64,000 nucleotides of DNA from an uncultured Maribacter sp. (GCF_947500405.1 NZ_CANMRY010000001.1:310001-374000), one strand, 5' to 3'; counted from the stretch's first letter, positions 9,727 through 19,439 are shown. The notes: generated from the sequence alone by a model not told the origin. Translations and numbers: made by a program.

Positions 9727-10384
9727 ATAAAAAAATTAGCCTATACCGTGTTTGCTATATTTATACTATCAAGCTTTCTGCAAACATCTGATATTAAAAA
9801 ATACTATTAATTATACTTTCAAAATCGTGAAAATAAAACTTTTAAATTGACTTGAAGACTTACAACCGAAATTGGCAAGTTAAAAAGACTGCTTTTATAG
9901 CTTTCCAAAAAAAAAAAAAAACGAAAAGTAAACCGCCACTTCTCATAAGTTTACACAAACGCATTTAATAAATGGGATTCCTATACACTAAACATTATGT
10001 TGTACCATAAATTTAAGACCTATTTTGAAATAGATTAAAGTCGTATTTATGAGATGAATATAGCATGGTAGGCCAAGGTTCTTGGGATTGAATACAGCAA
10101 TATCCAGAATGTTTTGCAGCTGCAGCACCTAAGTACTATATGGTGTTCGGAACATGATAATTTTGCGAAACTAGCTAATTTTCCTGTATTGGTATGGTAG
10201 GTGGTGAAGATGGCAATAACGTAGCATCAGTAAAAAAATGACCGACCTTTTAAAAGCTGCTGGTAATAAAAATGTAAAGTATGTTGCTTTTCCTGGTGCC
10301 AATCATCCTCAAGGAAACAAAATGCTGTTTAGCCACATTGAATGTATTGATTGGATGCTTAAATTTTCAAATAAAATTAAGTAA
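9727..10384 (+). pseudogene. Decayed secreted alpha/beta-hydrolase (esterase) gene
   Basis: A leader-like segment begins at 9727, where ATA replaces the expected ATG: KKLAYTVFAIFILSSFLQTS, a good signal peptide. From about 10070 pieces in changing frames read GQGSWD, QQYPECFAAAAPKYY, FAKLANFPVLVW and GEDGNNVASVKK. The last 48 codons (10238-10384) are open: MTDLLKAAGNKNVKYVAFPG followed by ANHPQGNK and a Trp-containing end. The order nucleophile region, Asp region (GED) and His region (ANHPQG) is that of serine esterases of the phospholipase/carboxylesterase type. Stops, frameshifts and an apparent internal deletion make it non-functional. It may once have removed acyl groups from the glycan, which is inference. 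Confidence 0.6.
9811..10045. other. Degraded stretch inside the esterase pseudogene
   Basis: Between the leader remnant and the first recognisable esterase piece I find no readable protein similarity in any frame. A run of fifteen or more A lies near 9907-9921. The stretch is shorter than an intact esterase N-terminal half would need, in line with a deletion. Confidence 0.4.
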
Positions 10385-10399
10385 CTGCTCTTATATCTA

Positions 10400-10445
10400 A
10401 AAAAAAAAAAGCTCAGCTATTAAAAAATATAGCTGAGCTTTTTTA
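10400..10445 (-). terminator. Intrinsic terminator of the rhamnose operon
   Basis: AAGCTCAGCTAT (10409-10420) pairs perfectly with ATAGCTGAGCTT (10429-10440) around an eight-base loop. Read on the minus strand, the hairpin follows the aldA stop by about 20 bases and ends in a run of twelve T. On the plus strand it is also followed by several T, so it may serve both directions. Confidence 0.85.
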
Positions 10446-10463
10446 TGTATTAAGTACTACTTC

Positions 10464-11903
10464 TTAATAGTATTTGGCGTAAACTACTTTTGTATGTAAA
10501 TATTCTTCCATACCATATTTTCCATCTGCTCCTCCTACACCAGACTTTTTCCATCCAGCATGAAATCCTTGAATAGCTTCAAAATGCTCTCTATTTACAT
10601 AAGTTTCACCAAAATGAAGACCATTTGTAGCTTTCATGATATTATTGAAGTTTTCAGAAAATATTGACGAAGTTAAACCAAACTCTGTATCATTAGACAT
10701 AGCAATAGCCTCATCTAAAGTATTAAACTTCATTACTGGCAACACTGGTCCAAAAACTTCTTCTTGGATGATTTGACTATCTTGACTACAACCTGTGATT
10801 ACTGTTGGCTCATAAAAATAGCCTCTATCAAATTTATCTGGCTGTCCACCACCAACAAGCACTTCTGCTCCTTCTTTTTTAGCAAACTCTACCATTTCAG
10901 TAATCTTATCTAATTGGTCTTTAGATACCAAGCTACTCATATCTGCATTAGTTCCTGTTAAAGCATCTTCAATAGTTACTTCGCTCATCTTTTTAGTAAG
11001 CTTATCTACAAATTCATCGTAAATACTATCTTCAACATACACACGTTCTGCACAGTTACATACTTGTCCACTAAAAATAACTTTAGAAGATACTACAGAA
11101 TTTATAGCCAAATCCATATTAGCATCTGCACAAACAATTGCAGGTGCCTTTCCTCCTAATTCTAAAGAAACTTTTGTAATATTTTCAGCAGCAGCACTAA
11201 TTACTTTTTGTCCCGCACCAACACTACCAGTTAAACTAATAATACCTGTAATAGGGCTTTTAGACAATGCGTTACCTACTGTTCTACCTGCTCCACAAAC
11301 AAAATTTAAAACTCCTGCTGGTAATTCTATTTTTTGAATGAAATCAGCAAATTCCATAATAGTATTTGGCGCTTCAGAACTTGGTTTAATAACACAAGTA
11401 TTTCCTGTAATTAATGATGCCGCAACTTTACGTGCCATCACAAAAAATGGGAAATTCCAAGGACAAATACCCACTGCAACACCAATTGGCACCTTATGTA
11501 AATAAATATGCTCTTTTTCTCTATCACTTTGAATAATCTCTCCTTCTATACGTCTAGCCCAACCCGCATTATAGTCAAAATAATCAGCCGTTACATCTAT
11601 TTCAACTTGCGCCAAACCAATAACTTTAGCTTGTTCTCTAGATAATGTTTCAGCTAGAAAAATTCTATTTTCTCTAATAACATCAGCCATTTTATGCAAA
11701 TATGCAGCTCTTTGAATTGCTGGTAAAGCCTCCCATGCTGGTTGTGATGCTTGTGCAGCTTCCAGAGCATTATTAGCGTCTTCTACGGTTCCGGTAGATA
11801 TAGTGCTAATAACTTCTTCTGTACAGGGATTTAAAATCTCAATAACCGAAGTGGCTTTAGAGTCTATAAATTGTCCATTAATAAATTGCTTGTAATGTTT
11901 CAT
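10464..11903 (-). CDS. aldA: Lactaldehyde dehydrogenase (aldehyde dehydrogenase family)
   Basis: The protein has 479 residues, the same length as E. coli AldA. It shows ICPWNFPFF, LTGSVGAGQKV, VSLELGGKAP (catalytic Glu) and the nucleophile Cys in FSGQVCNCAERVYV, a spelling characteristic of AldA. It oxidises L-lactaldehyde, formed from rhamnulose-1-phosphate or fuculose-1-phosphate, to L-lactate with NAD. It is the last gene of the rhamnose operon, 35 bases after the FMN dehydrogenase gene, and is followed by a strong terminator. The fused dehydrogenase domain encoded at 17225-19330 offers a second route for the same reaction. Confidence 0.93.
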   Translation of the reverse strand: MKHYKQFINGQFIDSKATSVIEILNPCTEEVISTISTGTVEDANNALEAAQASQPAWEALPAIQRAAYLHKMADVIRENRIFLAETLSREQAKVIGLAQVEIDVTADYFDYNAGWARRIEGEIIQSDREKEHIYLHKVPIGVAVGICPWNFPFFVMARKVAASLITGNTCVIKPSSEAPNTIMEFADFIQKIELPAGVLNFVCGAGRTVGNALSKSPITGIISLTGSVGAGQKVISAAAENITKVSLELGGKAPAIVCADANMDLAINSVVSSKVIFSGQVCNCAERVYVEDSIYDEFVDKLTKKMSEVTIEDALTGTNADMSSLVSKDQLDKITEMVEFAKKEGAEVLVGGGQPDKFDRGYFYEPTVITGCSQDSQIIQEEVFGPVLPVMKFNTLDEAIAMSNDTEFGLTSSIFSENFNNIMKATNGLHFGETYVNREHFEAIQGFHAGWKKSGVGGADGKYGMEEYLHTKVVYAKYY

Positions 11904-11938
11904 AATGTTAATTGTATATTTTTGTATACTTATAGAAT

Positions 11939-13087
11939 TTATTTTATTAAGTGATTAGGGAAATCACTGGTATTCTCACAACATAGTTGTTCCATAACTT
12001 GTTGTAGTTCTGTTTTTAGTAAAGAAATAGTGTGATTACCTCCTTTTTTACCCAATGCTGACACGCCGTACATAAAAGATCGTCCCATAAAAGTAAACTT
12101 AGCACCACTTGCCATGGCTCTAGCTACATCTGGCCCTGAGCGAACACCACTATCCATCATCACCTCTATCTTATCTCCATATTTTTCTGCAATAGTTGAT
12201 AAAGGCTTTACTGTAGATTGTCCAGCATCTAATTGACGTCCTCCATGATTAGAAACAATAATACCATCCAACCCTAATCGGATTGCTTCTTCAGTATCAT
12301 ACTCTGATGCTACACCTTTTAGAACCAGTTTACCTTTCCACATATCTCGGATAGGCTTTATTTTTTCCTCATTTAATCTACCACTAAAAGTTTGATCCAT
12401 AAATTTACCTAATTGCTTTAAATCCAAATTTTTAGGCATATACGGTTTTAAGGTTGCAAAATTAGGAATACCATGTTTTAATGTTTGTAAACTCCAATGT
12501 GGATGCGTGAAACCTTCTAAAATATTTGCTAGATTCATTTTTGGTGGCATTGCCAAACCATTTCTTATATCTCTAGGTCTAAAACCAAAAGTTGGCACAT
12601 CGCAAAGAATAACTAAAACAGGACATTCTGCAGCTTCAGCACGCTTAATGATATCATCTCGTAAACTATCTTCAGAAGGATGATACAACTGAAACCAAGC
12701 TTTACCTTCAGTAAGTTCACTAGCACGTTCGATACTAGTAGTTGTCACCGTACTTAAAATAAACGGGATATTATGTTCAAAAGCTGCTTTAGCCAAAATC
12801 TCTGGTGAATTAGGCCACATTAAACCTTGCAACCCTACAGGTGCGATACCAAAAGGTGCATCATATTCAATTCCAAACAACTTAGTCTTTTGAGAAGACC
12901 CATGATGTTTACGAAGGTAATTGGGCTTTAGTTGTACTTCTCTAAGCTCAGAAGTATTTCTTATTAAATTAACATCTTCATTACAGCCACCATCTAGATA
13001 TTCAAAAGCAAACTTTGGAATCTTCTTTTGAGCTTTAGTTCTCAAATCATCAATAGATGGATATCGGGTATCAAACTTTAATGCCAT
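11939..13087 (-). CDS. FMN-dependent alpha-hydroxy acid (L-lactate) dehydrogenase
   Basis: This 382-residue TIM-barrel protein carries the active-site signature SNHGGRQLD with the catalytic histidine, GVASEYDTEEAIRLG, and the FMN phosphate region DSGVRSGPDVARAMASGAKF. It belongs to the LldD/glycolate oxidase family, which oxidises L-2-hydroxy acids; LldD passes electrons to the quinone pool. In the rhamnose operon the natural substrate is L-lactate made from lactaldehyde, giving pyruvate. The family also includes mandelate and glycolate enzymes, so the assignment rests on context. It lies 11 bases after the tandem aldolase gene. Confidence 0.88.
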   Translation of the reverse strand: MALKFDTRYPSIDDLRTKAQKKIPKFAFEYLDGGCNEDVNLIRNTSELREVQLKPNYLRKHHGSSQKTKLFGIEYDAPFGIAPVGLQGLMWPNSPEILAKAAFEHNIPFILSTVTTTSIERASELTEGKAWFQLYHPSEDSLRDDIIKRAEAAECPVLVILCDVPTFGFRPRDIRNGLAMPPKMNLANILEGFTHPHWSLQTLKHGIPNFATLKPYMPKNLDLKQLGKFMDQTFSGRLNEEKIKPIRDMWKGKLVLKGVASEYDTEEAIRLGLDGIIVSNHGGRQLDAGQSTVKPLSTIAEKYGDKIEVMMDSGVRSGPDVARAMASGAKFTFMGRSFMYGVSALGKKGGNHTISLLKTELQQVMEQLCCENTSDFPNHLIK

Positions 13088-13098
13088 TATATTTTATA

Positions 13099-14388
13099 TT
13101 ATGATAAAAACTTTTTTCTTAAATCTTCTACTTGTTCATCATTTATTGGAACCATTTCTCCTAGGGAATGCCCTAATACAATTGATTTTGCGCTAAATTC
13201 TGCAACCTCCAAATAATCGAATGTTTGAAGTAGTTTATCTCCGGTAATGAGAACGGAATCATTTTCAATAATCAAAGCCGTAGCACAGTTATCAACAATT
13301 TCAGAATTATTATTTTTTCTGAAATGATCACCATACTTTACAGCGTTAATGTCTTGCAAAAAGATCCAACTTTCTGGAATTGTTCTTACATTTAAATAAC
13401 TATTTGTAACGCCAAACGCCATTAGATAAGGTGATTGAGTCATAATAATGGAATTCACCTCTGGATTACGGTTATAAATTTCTTGATGAATCCAAGAGGC
13501 TCTACTAGGCGTTTTTCCAGCTTCACGTTTTCCATCTTTAATCTGAACAATATCATCTATACCCAAATCCCAACGATTAGCACCAGTTGGTGTAATTAAA
13601 AAATCGTCATCTTTCCAACGCATCGAAACCGTTCCGTAAGAACTTATCATTAGCCCTTGCTCACACGAACGTTGTACAATTTCACAAATCTCCAAACGTT
13701 TTTCAACTTCATCTGAAGGGTATTGGGTAGTTTCCATTTCTGGCAAAACACCTGTAGCTTGCGCTTCAAACTCTTCGATTTGCTCATCGGTTAAATAATT
13801 TGGTGTTCCTATTTGCGAGCCATATAAGATAGTACTGGCGCAAAACTCTAAAGCTTCAAATCGTTCATAGGCATCAGTTAAATCACTTCCTCCTAAAACA
13901 GTACCATGATTTTCCATAATAACAGCTTTGTACCCTTTTTTGAATTCATCAGCAATGACATCTCCCAAATCTTCACTACCGGGCAGTCTATATTTTGCGT
14001 ATCCTATAGGTCCACAAATATGCTTTGCTTGTGAAATAATATTTGTATTGGGAATTTGACGAACTATACTAAAGGAAACTAATGCCGGAGGGTGCGCATG
14101 AATTACAGATTTAATATCTGGTCTTGCTTCATATATAGCTTTATGAAAAGGAAATTCAGAAGATGGTTTGTGCTTACCTATAACAGTTCCATCTTTCTTA
14201 ACGCAAATAATATCCGCAGCTACTAAAGAACCCTTATCTACTGCTGACGGTGTTACCCAAATATCTTGATTACCATCCATTATAGAGATATTTCCGCCAG
14301 AAGTTGTAGTCATTCCCCTTTTATATATTCGACTAATAATTTCTGTAATCTGATCCCTTGGATGTATTAAATTTATGTTTTTAGACAT
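13099..14388 (-). CDS. Tandem class II aldolase/adducin domain protein
   Basis: The 429-residue protein holds two class II aldolase domains. The first (about 1-215) has TSGGNIS, the zinc ligands in SVIHAHPP and the third histidine in MENHGTVLGG, with an acid in SSEFPFH. The second (about 225-425) keeps the fold (SSYGTVSMRW, ITPTGANRW) but replaces the histidine pair by IIMTQSP and lacks the later HG. The second half is therefore probably structural or regulatory. Family members cleave or epimerise sugar phosphates. In this operon it could act on a phosphorylated deoxysugar or other side product, since rhamnulose-1-phosphate cleavage is covered by two other genes. Confidence 0.82.
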   Translation of the reverse strand: MSKNINLIHPRDQITEIISRIYKRGMTTTSGGNISIMDGNQDIWVTPSAVDKGSLVAADIICVKKDGTVIGKHKPSSEFPFHKAIYEARPDIKSVIHAHPPALVSFSIVRQIPNTNIISQAKHICGPIGYAKYRLPGSEDLGDVIADEFKKGYKAVIMENHGTVLGGSDLTDAYERFEALEFCASTILYGSQIGTPNYLTDEQIEEFEAQATGVLPEMETTQYPSDEVEKRLEICEIVQRSCEQGLMISSYGTVSMRWKDDDFLITPTGANRWDLGIDDIVQIKDGKREAGKTPSRASWIHQEIYNRNPEVNSIIMTQSPYLMAFGVTNSYLNVRTIPESWIFLQDINAVKYGDHFRKNNNSEIVDNCATALIIENDSVLITGDKLLQTFDYLEVAEFSAKSIVLGHSLGEMVPINDEQVEDLRKKFLS

Positions 14389-14461
14389 TCTAAAATAGTT
14401 TGTTGATGAAATAATTCGGGCGAACTATTTCTTTATATTATCAGTATATTTTCATTTAAAA

Positions 14462-15838
14462 TTACCCACTAATTATGAACGGTACATGCTTTTTAAGTGC
14501 ATAATTCTTTCTCAAAAATTTAGAGTTTAATTTTGTATCCGAAATAGAAATAGCTGCTCCAAGAGCTGACCCTAAAGACGCCGTTGTTGTTCGTAATTTT
14601 TTATTTCTAAAATAGTGAGATAATAGCTTAATATACAAATCATTATCACTAAATCCCCCATCTACATAAAGCCTAGAAATATCATCATTCCCTATTGCCT
14701 TTTTAATACATTTAATTTGAAGTAAAACTAATTCTGTCATTAACTGATGATAAGCGTGTTCATATTTATCATACGACATTTCTGTTTTATTAGGCATATC
14801 TTCATCTATCAAACCTTCCCACTTAAAACAATGCTTAAAATCTTTTGTTATTTCAAAATATGTATCATAATTAAATTTAACATTACGATGATAATCATCA
14901 TTTACTCCAAAACGCTCATTTAACTTCTCAACTTGCAATTTATATTCATTACCTAAAAACAAACGAGATGCTTTTACAGGCTTTCCATTAATTCGCATAT
15001 AATTAATAGCATCCTTATCATCAGTATCCTCAGAAATTGGTTTTTCCGTAAATGGATTAAAAGCAATACTCCATGTACCCGTAGATATAAGTATAAATTT
15101 CTTTTTAATACTTCTAACATACGGTAATAACGCAGCTGAACTATCGTGAATGCCTACACCTATCTTAATTCGATTACCATTATAATTCATGTTAATACTT
15201 GTCTCTGTCGAAACTATTGGGGGTAAAATCACATCAAATCCTGCTTTATAAACCCAACTGTGGTAGTCTTTCTTTGCATAGTCCCATAGTGCTGTATGAC
15301 ATCCAATACTTGTATATTCACTTAAAGGAATACCTGTAAAAACGTAACTTAAGTATTGTGGTAAATGCATTGAGTATTTAATTTTTTTAAATACTTCTGG
15401 TTTAGTTTTTTTTAACCAATATAACTGCAATCCAGAATTTAACATACTTAAATCTGCACACCCTGTTTTTTTTAGAAATTCGTCTTTAGGACCATATTCT
15501 TCAAAAAAAGACGTAATTATTTCTTCTGGTAATGGCTTAGTATAATTATAAAGTGGTGTAACTGGTTTACCATTTTCGTCTATATGCACAAAACTTGCTC
15601 CATAAGTTGAAAAATTTATAGCTTTTACATCAAACTGCTCTGCAGTCAATATTCTATTAAAAACCTCTTTTAACCAACTTTGTAAAGCATATATATTTTC
15701 TGTTGGGTGGCCATCTTCATCCTCAATCTCATCAAAAGAAATATATTCCTTATGTACTTGCTTAAAATCCTTATTAAATAAGAAAAACTTTTTATTCGTT
15801 TTACCTATATCAAAAACAGCGGTTACTTTTTGTTTCAT
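14462..15838 (-). CDS. rhaB: L-rhamnulokinase (FGGY family)
   Basis: A 458-residue FGGY carbohydrate kinase. The N-terminal ATPase motif is TAVFDIGKTNKKFF, the second domain begins near GVGIHDSSAALLPY, and ISTGTWSIAFNP and YVDGGFSDNDLY follow in family order. It phosphorylates L-rhamnulose to L-rhamnulose-1-phosphate. The frame is open to an upstream ATG at 15865, but that start would overlap rhaA by 17 bases and add nine residues before the family's usual beginning. I chose ATG at 15836-15838, 10 bases after the rhaA stop. The family also contains fuculokinases and xylulokinases; the adjacent isomerase and aldolases favour rhamnulose. Confidence 0.88.
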   Translation of the reverse strand: MKQKVTAVFDIGKTNKKFFLFNKDFKQVHKEYISFDEIEDEDGHPTENIYALQSWLKEVFNRILTAEQFDVKAINFSTYGASFVHIDENGKPVTPLYNYTKPLPEEIITSFFEEYGPKDEFLKKTGCADLSMLNSGLQLYWLKKTKPEVFKKIKYSMHLPQYLSYVFTGIPLSEYTSIGCHTALWDYAKKDYHSWVYKAGFDVILPPIVSTETSINMNYNGNRIKIGVGIHDSSAALLPYVRSIKKKFILISTGTWSIAFNPFTEKPISEDTDDKDAINYMRINGKPVKASRLFLGNEYKLQVEKLNERFGVNDDYHRNVKFNYDTYFEITKDFKHCFKWEGLIDEDMPNKTEMSYDKYEHAYHQLMTELVLLQIKCIKKAIGNDDISRLYVDGGFSDNDLYIKLLSHYFRNKKLRTTTASLGSALGAAISISDTKLNSKFLRKNYALKKHVPFIISG

Positions 15839-15848
15839 ACTACAAAAA

Positions 15849-17129
15849 TTAAAGCCCTGTAGCAACAGTATTTTTACCTCTTTCTTTTATAAGCGCTTCT
15901 CTTACACCTAAATTTCTGTAAGCACTTATAGGATTTATAACACCTCCTGTATTTAAACGTGCTTTCTCCAATAGTGGTCTAACATCTGTTCTATAAGCCC
16001 CTTGTAAAATCTCTTGACATTTTACAACGTCGTTATCTAACTGTGCTTCTTTTAATAAGTTTTGATCAATTAGCATAGCTTTAGCATATGCTTCTTGAAT
16101 TGCTTCTAAAGACTGTATTAAATCCTCTAACGGATCTTTTACGTTATGACTTGCATCAATCATCCAAGCTAAATCTGGATTCTGAGGATTATTTTGCATA
16201 CCATAAACCAATTCATTAAATATTAAGAATAATGCATAAGGTTTAATACTACCAACTGTTAAATCATCATCTCCATATTTACTATCATTAAAATGAAAAC
16301 CTCCTAATTTACCTTTTAACTGTAAAATAGATACAATTTGCTCTATATTACTATTTGGTAAATGGTGTCCTAAATCTACTAAAGTATATGCTTTGTCTCC
16401 ACATCCGTTGGCTAACATTAAAGAAGCTCCCCAATCTTGAATTACTGTACTATAAAAATTAGGTTCATAAGGCTTATATTCTACTAACATTTTCCAATCA
16501 TCTGGTAAACCTTTGTAAATATCTATTAAGCTATCTTGCGTGTTTTGAAATGCAGTTTGAAAGTTATTTTGCCCTGGAAAACAAGAACCATCAGCTAACC
16601 ATACAGTTAAAGCTTTAGACCCTAATTTATCTCCAATCTTTATAACGTCTAAGTTATGCTGTATAGCTTGCTCTCTAACCGCTTTACTTGTATTACTTAA
16701 AGATCCATACTTATATGTCTCTGAAGCATTTTTTTGATCTTGAAACGTATTAGAGTTTACGGCATCAAATTTAATATTTAAAGCATCAGCTTGTTCTTTT
16801 ATTGCAGCATAATCTGAAGGGATATCCCATGGAATATGTAAGGATACAGCACCTGCAGTTTGTGTTAAACTATGCAAAACACCTATATCTTCTATTTTTT
16901 GTTCAAGACTAGAAGGCTCACCATAAAAGGAAAAACGTCCAAAACGAGTTCCTCCTGCACCTAATGCCCAACTAGGTATTGCTACTTGAAAATCTGCTAA
17001 ATTTGATACTATGGCATCAACATCTTTACCTTGCTTTGTTAATTTATTTGCTAAAAAATCAAAACTATCTTTATGATTTTCTAGACCTGATTTATTTGAC
17101 TCTGATACTTGCTCTTGATTTATTTTCAT
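15849..17129 (-). CDS. rhaA: L-rhamnose isomerase (TIM-barrel sugar isomerase)
   Basis: The 426-residue protein resembles the Pseudomonas/Bacteroidota type of L-rhamnose isomerase rather than the E. coli type. Metal-binding segments are visible in order: LVEYKPYEPNFYSTVIQDWG (Glu), VDLGHHLPNSNIEQI (Asp, His), FHFNDSKYGDDD (His, Asp) and WMIDASHNVKDPLEDL (Asp, His). It converts L-rhamnose to L-rhamnulose with a divalent metal in the cytoplasm. It lies between rhaEW-like (95 bases upstream) and rhaB (10 bases downstream) in one operon. Confidence 0.93.
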   Translation of the reverse strand: MKINQEQVSESNKSGLENHKDSFDFLANKLTKQGKDVDAIVSNLADFQVAIPSWALGAGGTRFGRFSFYGEPSSLEQKIEDIGVLHSLTQTAGAVSLHIPWDIPSDYAAIKEQADALNIKFDAVNSNTFQDQKNASETYKYGSLSNTSKAVREQAIQHNLDVIKIGDKLGSKALTVWLADGSCFPGQNNFQTAFQNTQDSLIDIYKGLPDDWKMLVEYKPYEPNFYSTVIQDWGASLMLANGCGDKAYTLVDLGHHLPNSNIEQIVSILQLKGKLGGFHFNDSKYGDDDLTVGSIKPYALFLIFNELVYGMQNNPQNPDLAWMIDASHNVKDPLEDLIQSLEAIQEAYAKAMLIDQNLLKEAQLDNDVVKCQEILQGAYRTDVRPLLEKARLNTGGVINPISAYRNLGVREALIKERGKNTVATGL

Positions 17130-17224
17130 GTTTTATTGACTTCTTAAAAATAAAAAGATACTTCCAACAACATTTTTGAATGTTTCTGGAAGTATTCTTT
17201 TACAAAATAGTTTGAATTATGTAC

Positions 17225-19330
17225 TTATCTTACAAATGCGTTTGCCATACCACCATCAACATTAATTATGTTTCCTGTAGATTTATCAAGTATTCCCACT
17301 AAAGAAAACACTCCATTCGCAATATCATCTGGAGTAATAATCTCATTTAATAAATTTCTTTTTGCATAAAACGCTGGCAATTCTTCAACAGTAATTCCGT
17401 TTGCTTTTGCTCTACCTTCTGCCCAAGCTCCTTCCCAAATTTTACTTCCAACAATAACACCATCAGGGTTTACTGTATTTACTCTTACTTTATCTTTTGC
17501 TAATTCCGCAGCTAATAAACGAACCATATGTTGTTGCGCTGCTTTTGCAGTACCATAAGCTACATTATTTGGACCAGCTACTAATCCGTTTTTACTTGCA
17601 ATAGCAATATAATCCCCACCTAAACCTTGCTTACGCGTTATTGCTGAAAATTGTTTTGCTAAATCAAACTGACCTTTCACTAAAATACTTTGTAAAATAT
17701 TCCAATCTTTATCTGTTGTATCTAACAAAGGCTTAGAAATTGCTAAACCTGCACTGTGCACAATAATATCCACACCACCAAATTCAATACACGCTTTATC
17801 ATAAGCAGCTGCAATAGACTCAGTACTTGTTACATCACAAATAGCATACGCAGATACATCTCTTTTATAAGTAGCATGAGCCTCTATCAAACTTTGCTCA
17901 TTAATATCTGTCAAAACAACATTAGCACCCTCAGCTGCTAATTTATCTGCAATAGCTTTTCCAATTCCACCCCCTGCTCCAGTAACCAAAGCTACTTTAC
18001 GAGATAATGGCTGCTCCTTTGGCATACGCTGCAACTTTGCTTCTTCTAACAACCAGTACTCAATATCAAAAGCTTCTTGTCTTGGCAAAGAAGTATACTC
18101 TGTAATTGCCTCTGCGCCACGCATTACATTAATTGCATTAATATAAAATTCGTTAGCAACTCTTGTTGTTTGCTTGTTTTTCGCAAAACTAAACATACCA
18201 ACTCCAGGATAAATAATAATCACCGGATTAGCATCACGCATTGCCGGGCTATTATCTTTTTTACATGTATTATAATAATCTGCATACTCTTGACGGTATG
18301 CCTCAAAAGCTGGCTCTAACTTTTTAAAGACTGCATCAGCATCTGATAAATCTTCATTTTTATCTAAAGTTAAAACTAAAGGTTGAATTTTTGTTCTTAA
18401 GAAATGATCTGGGCAAGAAGTTCCCATAGGAGCTAATCTTTCTAAATCATTACTATTAATATACTCCATTACAACATCTGTATCAGAAAAATGACCTATC
18501 ATTCTGTTTTCAGAAGAACACAAACCTCTTAATAAAGGCATTATTTGAGCAGCTTTCCCTAAACGCTCCTCTTTTGGTAAGCTCTCTATTTTCTGACCAC
18601 CAAAAACACTACCTTTTTCTTTTATTTTTGTTTCAATAAATTCAGAAGCCATTTCAATAACTTCTAAACTATTCATATAACATTCATAAGAAGTGTCTCC
18701 CCAAGTAAATAAACCATGAGAACCCAAAACGATTCCTCTAATCCCTGGATTATCTGCTAAACATTTTTCTATTTGAAGGCCTAAATCAAAACCTGGACGT
18801 TGCCAAGGCACCCAACCCATTGTATCTCCCCAAATCTCTTTAGTCACTTTTTCACTATCTTTTGCTGCTGCAACCGCAATTAAAGCATCTGGATGCAAGT
18901 GATCTATATGCGCAAATGGCAATAAGCCATGTAAAGGAGTATCAATAGAAGGCGCTTTACTATCTAAATCATAAATACAATGATTAAACAATCCAACCAT
19001 TCTATCCTCATCCTCTATACCTCCGTACACATTTTTTAAATCGCGTAACCTCTTAGTATAGATACCTGCAATACCTGCCCTATTCAGAGTTCCGATATCA
19101 CCACCAGAACCTTTTATCCACATTACTTCTACCTCTTCGTTAGTAAGAGGATCTTTCTCTGTAGTCCTGCAACTAGTGTTACCACCACCGTAGTTAGTTA
19201 TTCTTAAATCTGCTCCTAAAATATTAGAACGATATAAAAACAAATCTACTTGGTTATCACCAAATGATGCTGCTTTTTTTTCGTCCCATAAATAATCTAC
19301 GTATTTAAAATTCTTAACAATTTCTTTCAT
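17225..19330 (-). CDS. rhaEW: Bifunctional rhamnulose-1-phosphate aldolase / lactaldehyde dehydrogenase
   Basis: The 701-residue protein joins two enzymes. Residues about 1-430 are a class II aldolase with GGGNTSCR near residue 48, a zinc-binding region at FAHIDHLHPDAL and GSHGLFTWGD. Residues about 440-700 are a short-chain dehydrogenase with TGAGGGIGKA and the catalytic IASKNG...AYGTAKAA. In B. subtilis and others such fusions cleave rhamnulose-1-phosphate to dihydroxyacetone phosphate and L-lactaldehyde and oxidise the aldehyde to lactate. It is the first gene of the rhamnose operon and has a CAGGA-type promoter 27 bases before its start. A separate RhaD lies at 22199-22993, so the cleavage step is doubled. 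Confidence 0.92.
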   Translation of the reverse strand: MKEIVKNFKYVDYLWDEKKAASFGDNQVDLFLYRSNILGADLRITNYGGGNTSCRTTEKDPLTNEEVEVMWIKGSGGDIGTLNRAGIAGIYTKRLRDLKNVYGGIEDEDRMVGLFNHCIYDLDSKAPSIDTPLHGLLPFAHIDHLHPDALIAVAAAKDSEKVTKEIWGDTMGWVPWQRPGFDLGLQIEKCLADNPGIRGIVLGSHGLFTWGDTSYECYMNSLEVIEMASEFIETKIKEKGSVFGGQKIESLPKEERLGKAAQIMPLLRGLCSSENRMIGHFSDTDVVMEYINSNDLERLAPMGTSCPDHFLRTKIQPLVLTLDKNEDLSDADAVFKKLEPAFEAYRQEYADYYNTCKKDNSPAMRDANPVIIIYPGVGMFSFAKNKQTTRVANEFYINAINVMRGAEAITEYTSLPRQEAFDIEYWLLEEAKLQRMPKEQPLSRKVALVTGAGGGIGKAIADKLAAEGANVVLTDINEQSLIEAHATYKRDVSAYAICDVTSTESIAAAYDKACIEFGGVDIIVHSAGLAISKPLLDTTDKDWNILQSILVKGQFDLAKQFSAITRKQGLGGDYIAIASKNGLVAGPNNVAYGTAKAAQQHMVRLLAAELAKDKVRVNTVNPDGVIVGSKIWEGAWAEGRAKANGITVEELPAFYAKRNLLNEIITPDDIANGVFSLVGILDKSTGNIINVDGGMANAFVR

Positions 19331-19356
19331 GTTAGGTTTTGAAATGAATAATATAC

Positions 19357-19404
19357 CAAATTTACATCCACTAATAAACTTTTGTATCCTGTATTGTACG
19401 GTAT
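19357..19404 (-). promoter_or_regulatory. CAGGA-type promoter of the rhamnose operon
   Basis: The minus strand has CGTACAATACAGGATAC (A of CAGGA at 19387) and, 23 positions downstream, a full TAAATTTG at 19357-19364, matching TAnnTTTG. The predicted start lies about 20 bases before the ATG at 19330. The upstream arm shares CGGTACAATACAGGATA or its close variant with the permease promoter, so these two catabolic and uptake units form the tightest pair. A long palindrome (19403-19439) touches the upstream edge. Confidence 0.7.
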
Positions 19405-19439
19405 GATATACTTTTTTGTTTAAACAAAAAGTATATCAT
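19403..19439. repeat. Near-perfect 37-base palindrome upstream of the rhamnose promoter
   Basis: ATGATATACTTTTTTGTTT (19403-19421) is followed at once by AAACAAAAAGTATATCAT, with one T unpaired. It lies between the end of the heparinase-like gene (19602) and the rhamnose operon promoter. No T-run follows on either side, so a simple terminator is not supported. It could be a second operator or a transcript-end structure for the upstream operon. Confidence 0.6.

Noticed and set aside
19403..19439. Palindrome as an intrinsic terminator of the degradation operon
   Set aside because: It lies about 160 bases after the stop codon and no T-run follows on the minus strand.
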